The notes below the pieces were generated by a model. That model was given only the letters and a program-made list of their open reading frames with translations, made no database searches and had not been told where the DNA came from. Shown in pieces: positions 57,769 to 64,000 of a stretch of DNA of 64,000 bases; position 1 is the stretch's first letter, and each line of letters starts with the position of its first letter. The stretch is from the NCBI GenBank assembly GCA_002470515.1, contig DKML01000020.1, forward strand, positions 62,001 to 126,000, in the 5' to 3' direction. A program made the position numbers and the translations under genes. The stretch is from Proteobacteria bacterium UBA7415 (GTDB lineage Bacteria; Pseudomonadota; Gammaproteobacteria; Arenicellales; Arenicellaceae).

Positions 57769-59514
57769 ATGACGACGACTAATCAATCATTACAAACCTG
57801 GGTAGACCAAGTCGCCCAACTCACCTCTCCAGATAAAGTAGTTTGGTGTGATGGATCTGACCAAGAATATGATGCTCTGGTAGAGCAGATGAACGAGACT
57901 GGAACGCTGTCTGCACTAAATCAAGAGACGCACCCGAACTGTTTCCTTCACTTATCAGACCCACAAGACGTTGCTCGAGTTGAGCACCTTACTTTCATTT
58001 GCACAACTGAAAAGGAAGATGCGGGTAAAAACAATAATTGGATGGACATTAGCGACGCTAAAGAGAAAATGCAGGGTTTATTCAAAAACTGCATGAATGG
58101 CCGAACTATGTATGTCATTCCATATTGCATGGGACCTGTTGATTCGCCTTATTCACGTTGTGGCGTTGAAATCACAGATAGCCCATACGTTGTTATCAAT
58201 ATGAAGATAATGACTCGCATGGGTGCTTCTGCGCTTGCACGTATTGAACGTGGTGACCCGTTTGTTAAGGGTTTGCACTCTACCGGTGATTTAGACCCAG
58301 AGCGTCGATTTATTATGCATTTTCCAGAAGAGTACTCAATCATGAGTTTCGGTTCTGGATATGGTGGTAATGCCTTACTTGGCAAGAAGTGTCACGCTTT
58401 ACGTATAGCTAGCTGGCAAGCTAGAGAAGAAGGCTGGTTAGCTGAACATATGCTTATTCTTGGTTTAGAAAGCCCAGAAGGCGAAACCCATTATATTGCC
58501 GCGGCTTTTCCTTCGGCATGTGGCAAGACCAACTTGGCAATGTTGATTCCGCCAGAAAGCTACAAAGACTGGAAAATTTGGACATTGGGAGATGACATTG
58601 CATGGTTGCACATGGATAACGAAGGGCAGCTGCGTGCGGTAAATCCTGAAGCGGGTTATTTTGGAGTTGTGCCAGGCACCAATGCGAAGACAAATTTAAA
58701 CGCTTTCGATATGATCCAACGCAATACCATTTTCACCAACGTTGGCCAAACGGCAGACGGTCAACCTTGGTGGGAAGATAAAAAAGAAGGTGAGCCAGCA
58801 ATTGATTGGAAGGGGCGAAATTATGATAAGAACGTTGGTCCTGCGGCTCATCCAAACTCCAGGTTTACGGTTTCTGCGACTGAGAACAAAGCCTACTCAG
58901 AGTTGGCTGAAGCGCCAGAAGGTGTTCCTATTTCGGCAATTGTATTCGGTGGCCGTCGTCGCGAACTTGCGCCGCTAGTGTATCAATCTAAGTCTTGGCA
59001 GCACGGCGTTCTTATTGGAGCCGGAGTAGCTTCAGAAACGACTGCGGCGGCAACTGGTAAAGTTGGCTTAGTAAGACGCGATCCAATGGCAATGAAACCA
59101 TTCTGTGGCTATAACTTTGCTGATTACTGGGCTCACTGGTTAAGTTTCAGTGAGCGTTCTTCTAAATTGCCGCAAATATTTCATGTAAATTGGTTTCGAC
59201 AAGATGCCGATGGTCGTTTTCTGTGGCCAGGATTTGGCGAGAACATGCGCGTATTAGAATGGATAATTAGGCGTTGCAAGGGATCGGCAGATGCTGTGGA
59301 AACTGCAATCGGTTATTTACCAACGGATGACGGTTTAAATCTTGACAGTGTAAATCTAAACGAAGGTGATTGGGCTGCGTTAAGGCATGTTGATAAGGAG
59401 CAGTGGCTCTCAGAGATGCAAGATGTTGGTGAGTACCTTCGCTCTTACGGTGACCGCACTCCTAGCAAGTTACTAGATGAGCACCAACGAGTTGTGAACA
59501 ACTTATCCGCTTAA
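57769..59514 (+). CDS. pckG: Phosphoenolpyruvate carboxykinase (GTP)
   Basis: Converts oxaloacetate to PEP, the entry to gluconeogenesis from TCA intermediates. The 581-residue product is of the GTP-dependent class: FGSGYGGNALLGKKC near 197, the P-loop FPSACGKTN with C251 and K253, and FWRQDADGR-like NWFRQDADGRFLWPGFGEN near 475. The ATP-dependent class used by E. coli has unrelated motif spacing and a shorter chain of about 540 residues. It ends at a strong bidirectional terminator. Confidence 0.95.
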   Translation: MTTTNQSLQTWVDQVAQLTSPDKVVWCDGSDQEYDALVEQMNETGTLSALNQETHPNCFLHLSDPQDVARVEHLTFICTTEKEDAGKNNNWMDISDAKEKMQGLFKNCMNGRTMYVIPYCMGPVDSPYSRCGVEITDSPYVVINMKIMTRMGASALARIERGDPFVKGLHSTGDLDPERRFIMHFPEEYSIMSFGSGYGGNALLGKKCHALRIASWQAREEGWLAEHMLILGLESPEGETHYIAAAFPSACGKTNLAMLIPPESYKDWKIWTLGDDIAWLHMDNEGQLRAVNPEAGYFGVVPGTNAKTNLNAFDMIQRNTIFTNVGQTADGQPWWEDKKEGEPAIDWKGRNYDKNVGPAAHPNSRFTVSATENKAYSELAEAPEGVPISAIVFGGRRRELAPLVYQSKSWQHGVLIGAGVASETTAAATGKVGLVRRDPMAMKPFCGYNFADYWAHWLSFSERSSKLPQIFHVNWFRQDADGRFLWPGFGENMRVLEWIIRRCKGSADAVETAIGYLPTDDGLNLDSVNLNEGDWAALRHVDKEQWLSEMQDVGEYLRSYGDRTPSKLLDEHQRVVNNLSA

Positions 59515-59565
59515 TCTATTGTTTCTTATTACGAATATTTTCTAATAGGAAGTAAGTAATACTAA

Positions 59566-59603
59566 GCAATAAAAAAGCAGCCAGTTGGCTGCTTTTTTAT
59601 TGC
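59566..59603. terminator. Bidirectional terminator after pckG
   Basis: A perfect 17-bp inverted repeat, GCAATAAAAAAGCAGCC (59566-59582) and GGCTGCTTTTTTATTGC (59587-59603), with loop AGTT. Suitable for pckG on plus and the small secreted protein on minus. Confidence 0.95.
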
Positions 59604-59620
59604 TTGCTATAACAGGCTAC

Positions 59621-59998
59621 CTATTCATCATCGGTCTTAGGGTTTCTAGCGTTATAGGCTCTGACTGATTCATTAAATTTCTCGGCAGTCTCTGTCTCTG
59701 CATCAACCGACCCATCATATAGGTTGGTGATTGTGAGCTTGTTTGCATCTAAATCTGCTGATTCAGCATCAAGCTCAGACTCGGCTTTTAATAAACAATC
59801 TCGATACCCTCCTAGGTTTCCTTGAAATGCTTTAAATGCCTTTTGGGCGGCAACAAGTTCATCCATGCTAGCAACATTGCCATCCGGAATTATGGGTTGG
59901 GTGGGCAAGGTACAGTCTGCGGCGATTTGCGCCTGAACTGATGCTCCGAAGCTAAGTAACAGAATTGCGAAAGCGGCTGCGGTAAAAATACGATTCAT
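59621..59998 (-). CDS. Small secreted protein of unknown function
   Basis: A 125-residue protein with a clear signal peptide (hydrophobic to about 17, cleavage after VQA near residue 23). The mature part is acidic and helical, with two cysteines (C29 in ADCTL and C68 in YRDCLL) that could form a disulfide. AAGGAG lies upstream of the ATG. I do not recognise a named family with certainty. It is flanked by terminators on both sides, so it is probably a monocistronic gene. Confidence 0.75.
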   Translation of the reverse strand: MNRIFTAAAFAILLLSFGASVQAQIAADCTLPTQPIIPDGNVASMDELVAAQKAFKAFQGNLGGYRDCLLKAESELDAESADLDANKLTITNLYDGSVDAETETAEKFNESVRAYNARNPKTDDE

Positions 59999-60200
59999 TT
60001 ATGGCTCCTTAAGATAGTATATTTAATTCTTGGAACAAGCAGTTTTGTTCTCTGTTGGTGATGGCTCAGTTTAATCGAGTCGACTCGATTGTCAAATATC
60101 AGATCAGGTCTACACTGCAAAATTGAGTAATTTCTAAGAGTTTTCGCCACTAAGCGACTGCGCAAGGCCTACTGAATTTGAGTAAGGCTACAATAGACCC

Positions 60201-60240
60201 AAAAAAAGCCGCAAATCATCAATGCGATTTGAGGCTTTTA
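60201..60240 (-). terminator. Terminator of the cytochrome c4 gene
   Basis: Read on the minus strand, AAAAGCC and CAAATC pair with GATTTG and GGCTTTT around a loop of about eight bases, with one G-A mismatch, and a run of T follows. It lies 15 bases after the cytochrome stop. Confidence 0.8.
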
Positions 60241-60254
60241 TTCGAGGCTAAATG

Positions 60255-60920
60255 CTAATCAGTAAACTTAAATATTTTGCTTTCTGGCGCAGTTAGTCCA
60301 CCTTCTTGTTTCCCGTACCATGCCGCTAAGTCTCTAATTTCTTGAATCGAAAGGTTGTCAGCAAATCCAGCCATAATTGCATTGGTGCGTTCACCTGAAC
60401 GATATTCTTTAAGTGCTTGTTCTAAGTATGACTCATATTGGCCTGCAAGCTTAGGGTATGCGGCGTTGTCGCCGTCACCGGTTTTACCATGGCAACTAGC
60501 GCATACGGCTGAGTTAGCTTCGCCGCGAGCTGCGCTTTGGGCGTCTGTTAAACCCGGTCGAGAGTTTCCTTCCATCTCAGCAAAGAAAGCTGCTATGTCT
60601 TGCATGTCCGTGTCGCTTAAATTTGACGCTTGCGCCTGCATCGTTTTATGGGCACGTGCTTTACTTTTATAGTCCTTTAACGCCGAAACGATATAAGAAG
60701 CGTGTTGACCACCAACCATTGGAATTTCATAAACGGGGCCAGGATTTCGTAGTCCTGGTGCGCCATGACAACCCAAGCAGGTTTGTGACAGAGCTTCGCC
60801 ACGTTCAGCATCCGCCGCCAATGTGGGGCTTGTGAATGCCAACAAAAGTAGCGCACTGCTTACAACGGCGCTAAAGAAGTGATTTGCTAATGCTTTTCGT
60901 AACAAAGATTGGTTTCTCAT
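60255..60920 (-). CDS. Cytochrome c4 (diheme)
   Basis: Periplasmic diheme c-type cytochrome that carries electrons to terminal oxidases. The start is ATG 60920, two residues after a TTG at 60926. A signal peptide ends near residue 35-36 (PTLAA/DAE). Two heme sites are C48-x-x-C51-H52 and C140-x-x-C143-H144, with repeated domain sequence between (SYIVSALKDYKS and SYLEQALKEYRS) and candidate axial methionines in TMQAQA and IMAGFAD. The 221-residue length fits c4. It ends at a terminator. Confidence 0.93.
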   Translation of the reverse strand: MRNQSLLRKALANHFFSAVVSSALLLLAFTSPTLAADAERGEALSQTCLGCHGAPGLRNPGPVYEIPMVGGQHASYIVSALKDYKSKARAHKTMQAQASNLSDTDMQDIAAFFAEMEGNSRPGLTDAQSAARGEANSAVCASCHGKTGDGDNAAYPKLAGQYESYLEQALKEYRSGERTNAIMAGFADNLSIQEIRDLAAWYGKQEGGLTAPESKIFKFTD

Positions 60921-61385
60921 AATCAACGGCTTGGAAATGAATAGATAAATGAAAGATAATTTTAATCGAAGACTAGAAAAAACTGATCCTCGAAAGTGCT
61001 TGTTACGGCTTCATAAGGCAACAAAAAAAAGGTCACGAAATACATCGACAGTCGATCGCGCCTACCGTAAAGCGCGTAGTGTATCAAATTAGGGCGACTA
61101 GTGTAATTTTAAGCTTGGTTTAGAATGAAATAAAGTTTCAAGGCTAAACTTGGATTCCTGCACTAAATTCACAAACTTTTAAAGCTACACAGCATTAGGT
61201 GTCTGGGTGCTGTTCGCAACAAATCTCAGGAGCACTTACCGGCAAGCAAGCTTGAGTCTTGTGGCAAGTCACTGATCTAATTGCTCGGATTACCGAACAT
61301 TTGGGCGGATTCGATGAATTGGCTCTATACTATGCGCAAACGTCGGTCACTAGCCGGGAAAACCGTATTACATAAAAAAATTTTT
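60921..61385. other. Divergent gap between cytochrome c4 and ppx
   Basis: About 350-460 bases, depending on the ppx start. No repeat, hairpin or small gene stands out. Promoters for both divergent genes should lie here. Confidence 0.35.
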
Positions 61386-62957
61386 ATGCCTGATTCTGAA
61401 AACGCACCTACAAGCAGTGTTGACGTTAGCGCTACCGCTGACTCGAGACCGCCAATAACCGACATCCGTTTTCTGGAAAACTGCTATGCCGCAGTGGATT
61501 TGGGCTCAAATAGCTTCCATATGGTTATCTCTCAATACCAGCATGGTGAATTTATTGTTTTGGACCGTCAACGCGAAGTTGTACGTCTTGCAGGTGGTTT
61601 GGATCGGCGCAATCACTTAGACCAAGAGACTTCCGCGCGCGCATTGCTCTGCTTAGAACGTTTTGGTCAGTTGTTGAGAGACATTCCTGCGAACAATGTC
61701 AGAGCGGTAGGTACAAATGCTCTGCGTAGATTGCAGGCCAAAAGTGGATTTATGACTCAAGCTGAGCGCGCCTTAGGCCATAGCATTGAGATTATTGCAG
61801 GGCGAGAGGAGGCTCGACTTGTCTATCTCGGTGTGTCGAAATGGGCTGCTTATGAAGACGAAGCTCGCTTAGTCATTGATATTGGCGGTGGCAGCACCGA
61901 AATTATCGCGGGTAAAGGTGACGTAGCCCATTGTCGCGAGAGCCTTGAGGTCGGCTGTGTGGTTTTATCGAATCAGATATTTGCAGATGGTACTCTGACC
62001 GAGAAGCGTTTCGACAAAGCGAAACTTGTGGCTAAATTGGCGATTCAACCTGTAGTGAGTCAATTTCGCTTGCAAGGATGGTCCCAGGCTATTGGCTGTT
62101 CTGGCACTATGAAAGCGATTGCCAATGTGCTCATAGCTAATGGATGGTCCAAAGATGGATTGCACAGCGACGGATTGAACCAGTTATTAGCACAGGCAAT
62201 CGAAGCGGGGCATATTGATAATCTTAAGCTTGTAGGATTAACCCGAGATAGAACGCCTGTTTTTGCAGGTGGTTTGTCGATTATTCTTGCGTTGTTTGAA
62301 CTTTTTGAAATCAAGGAAATGTCGGTCTCTGACATTGCATTGCGTGAGGGCGTACTTTATGACTTAGTAGGTCGAGATGCACCGCAAGATGTGCGTGACA
62401 CTACGGTAAACGCAATGCTTCTAAAATGGAATGTAGATGCGGTTCACGGCGAACGCGTTCAAGACACTGCATTAAAGATGTACAGACAAGTTGCTTCGGT
62501 GTGGGATATACAAGATCACTTATTTGAAGACATTCTTGGTTGGTCGGCGCAATTGCATGAAGTAGGCCTTTCTGTCAGTCATGATGGTTACAACAAACAT
62601 GGCGCGTATCTAGTTGGAAAAGCTGATATGGCGGGCTTTGCTCGTCGTGATCAACTGTTGTTGGCTGCGTTAATCAGCGGCCATCGCCGTAAGTTTCCAC
62701 TGGGATTGTTCGAAGATTTACCATCTACGCTGGTGACGCCCGCAAAGCGAATCGCCGTAATTTTGCGTCTTGCTGTTCTGATTCACCGCGGTCGCGTTAG
62801 CCACGGTGGTGATGAAGTTAGTATAGAGGTGGATGGCAGGAATATTTCACTGAGATTCGCCGAAGGTTGGCTAGATCAGAATCCCTTAACCGAAGCTGAT
62901 CTAAAGCAAGAATACTCTTGGCTCAAACAAATAGGTTTAAAGCTCTCTTTTAAGTAG
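61386..62957 (+). CDS. ppx: Exopolyphosphatase Ppx
   Basis: Hydrolyses terminal phosphates of inorganic polyphosphate. The Ppx/GppA ASKHA core begins with AAVDLGSNSFHMVI; further motifs are GTNALRRLQ near residue 109, EEARLVYLGV near 140, and DIGGGSTEI near 160, then a C-terminal HD-like helical region (SAQLHEVGLSVSHDG near 400). The frame is open from TTG 61281, and Met codons lie at 61314, 61332 and 61386. I report 61386 because it gives 523 residues, near the E. coli length (513); 61314 has a weak GGCGGA upstream and is an alternative. Convergent with ppk. Confidence 0.9.
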   Translation: MPDSENAPTSSVDVSATADSRPPITDIRFLENCYAAVDLGSNSFHMVISQYQHGEFIVLDRQREVVRLAGGLDRRNHLDQETSARALLCLERFGQLLRDIPANNVRAVGTNALRRLQAKSGFMTQAERALGHSIEIIAGREEARLVYLGVSKWAAYEDEARLVIDIGGGSTEIIAGKGDVAHCRESLEVGCVVLSNQIFADGTLTEKRFDKAKLVAKLAIQPVVSQFRLQGWSQAIGCSGTMKAIANVLIANGWSKDGLHSDGLNQLLAQAIEAGHIDNLKLVGLTRDRTPVFAGGLSIILALFELFEIKEMSVSDIALREGVLYDLVGRDAPQDVRDTTVNAMLLKWNVDAVHGERVQDTALKMYRQVASVWDIQDHLFEDILGWSAQLHEVGLSVSHDGYNKHGAYLVGKADMAGFARRDQLLLAALISGHRRKFPLGLFEDLPSTLVTPAKRIAVILRLAVLIHRGRVSHGGDEVSIEVDGRNISLRFAEGWLDQNPLTEADLKQEYSWLKQIGLKLSFK

Positions 62958-63039
62958 TCCCTTAGTAGTACGGCAGAACGGGCTAATATCTTTAAGTGGT
63001 ATCCGTTTAAACAAAACCTGCCTGTGTTTGGCGAATGCT

Positions 63040-64000
63040 TTACGCCGATTTAGTGTATCGGTCCAGTAAATCGTTTTGAACAGACACTGTCGCGTGTTCG
63101 TCTGCGACTCGTCGCAAGTACGAACCGTCGGGCAACAGGTCCCATGCATCCACAGTGTCATTGAGATAGTGCTCCAATTCGCTTAGGATTTTCTCTTTTA
63201 ATTCGTCATCTCCAATCGGAGTACACTGCTCTATGCGGTTGCGAAGGTTGCGTGGCATTAAGTCTGCGCTGGACAAAAAGAGCTCGGGTTTCTCCGCGTT
63301 ATTTTCAAAGTAGAACACCCGTTCATGCTCTAAAAAGCGACCAACAACCGATACCACCCGAATGTTGTGCGACACACCTTCAACGCCCGGGACTAAACAA
63401 CAGATTCCACGAACGATCAGATCTATCTTTACACCTGCCTCGGAAGCTCGATACAACGCTTTCACAATGCTCGGGCTGCTCAGGCCGTTTACTTTGGCTA
63501 TTACTCGAGCAGGTTTGCCGGCCAGCGCATTCTGAACCTCTCTATTAAGTTTTTCGATCACCATGTCGCTAATACCGACTGGTGATTGATATAGCCGCTC
63601 CAAGTTCGGATTAGGGCCCTGTGTGGTTAGCTGCATAAAGATTTCATGTACGTCTTGGGTCACGTAAGAATCGGCAGTGATAAGACCGTAATCGGTGTAG
63701 ACCTTGGTGTTGCCTTGGTGGTAATTACCCGTACCCAGGTGCACGTATCTCTTGAGTTTGCCAGATTCTCGCCTTACGACCATCAACATTTTTGCATGCG
63801 TCTTTTTGCCAACCATACCGTACACCACGTGCGCTCCAGCGGCCTGAAGACGTTCTGCTGTGGTTAAGTTGTTTTGCTCATCAAATCGCGCCATTAATTC
63901 AATTATGGCGGTAACTTCTTTGCCTGAACGGGCAGCCGACGCCAAATGTTCTACCAAAATAGATTCCGACCCTGTTCGATACAAGGTTTGCTTTATGGCT
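63040..64000 (-). CDS. ppk: Polyphosphate kinase 1 (3' part, cut by window end)
   Basis: Reversibly polymerises the terminal phosphate of ATP into polyphosphate. Only the C-terminal half is in the window: the frame continues past 64000 without a start (KQTLYRTGS at the edge is the expected internal sequence). The visible part contains the active histidine region KKTHAKMLMVVRR and YVHLGTGNYH, and the second conserved histidine in GRFLEHERVFYF, with PELFLSSADLMPRNL. It faces ppx tail to tail with 82 bases between. Confidence 0.97.
   Translation of the reverse strand, partial: AIKQTLYRTGSESILVEHLASAARSGKEVTAIIELMARFDEQNNLTTAERLQAAGAHVVYGMVGKKTHAKMLMVVRRESGKLKRYVHLGTGNYHQGNTKVYTDYGLITADSYVTQDVHEIFMQLTTQGPNPNLERLYQSPVGISDMVIEKLNREVQNALAGKPARVIAKVNGLSSPSIVKALYRASEAGVKIDLIVRGICCLVPGVEGVSHNIRVVSVVGRFLEHERVFYFENNAEKPELFLSSADLMPRNLRNRIEQCTPIGDDELKEKILSELEHYLNDTVDAWDLLPDGSYLRRVADEHATVSVQNDLLDRYTKSA

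Overview
The window looks like the chromosome of a marine-type gammaproteobacterium. The evidence is gene content and order: an outer-membrane and lipid A block (bamA, skp, fabZ, lpxA, lpxB, rnhB, dnaE, tilS, pyrG, kdsA, eno) in the Pseudomonas-like order, sucAB-lpdA next to gltA, dut/coaBC/radC/rpmBG, bamE/recN/nadK, and ppx facing ppk. Several traits argue against a close relative of Escherichia or Pseudomonas: a class I-type HMG-CoA reductase, an HrcA repressor, a GTP-type PEP carboxykinase, and the absence of lpxD, accA and ftsB-ispD-ispF from their usual slots. A deep-branching lineage such as Arenicella or Granulosicoccus relatives is a guess that a phylogeny would have to test. No mobile element, prophage, tRNA, rRNA or CRISPR array was seen.

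Layout. 1-6.2 kb: outer-membrane assembly (BamA, Skp) and lipid A synthesis (FabZ, LpxA, LpxB), then RNase HII. 6.3-15.7 kb: DnaE, TilS, PyrG, KdsA and enolase. 16-17 kb: HMG-CoA reductase. 17-20.4 kb (minus): a ClC-family transporter and a phosphohexomutase. 20.7-23.5 kb: a three-gene membrane cassette (small membrane protein, DUF898/YjgN protein, membrane-anchored M48 peptidase). 23.7-30.8 kb (minus): citrate synthase, 2-oxoglutarate dehydrogenase E1 and E2, and E3. 31-35 kb: Dut and CoaBC on minus, RadC, L28 and L33 on plus; the 51-residue rpmG at 34917 is easily overlooked. 35.3-38.9 kb (minus): BamE, a GNAT protein resembling short N-acetylglutamate synthases, RecN, NadK. 39.3-43.5 kb: HrcA, a MAPEG protein, a DUF6090-like protein, a DCC-family thiol protein and a saccharopine-dehydrogenase-like oxidoreductase. 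43.8-49.9 kb: a Do/DegQ-type periplasmic protease followed by two OmpR-type two-component systems. 50-55.4 kb: YjgA/DarP, an aromatic/aspartate aminotransferase, an NSS-family sodium symporter, DAHP synthase and a DUF2878 protein. 55.6-64 kb: an MltD-like transglycosylase with three LysM repeats, PEP carboxykinase, a small secreted protein, cytochrome c4, Ppx, and Ppk cut by the window end.

How the genes work together: one end builds the outer membrane, and the protease/two-component block plausibly monitors envelope quality. The gltA-sucAB-lpdA run is the oxidative half of the TCA cycle and PEPCK connects it to gluconeogenesis. Aminotransferase, DAHP synthase and the NSS symporter form an amino-acid group. 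Ppx and Ppk make a polyphosphate turnover pair.

The most unusual signals are the missing genes in the conserved block (one slot now holding HMG-CoA reductase), several short perfect tandem duplications at gene borders (7 bp x7, 27 bp x3, 14 bp x2, 15 bp x2.5, and 9 bp x3 inside a signal peptide), a ClC protein lacking the usual chloride-filter serine and proton glutamate, and LysM repeats that each carry a C-x9-C pair. I did not find a clearly novel multi-gene defence or biosynthetic system. The membrane cassette at 20.7-23.5 kb and the envelope-sensing block at 43.8-49.9 kb are the best places to look for one.
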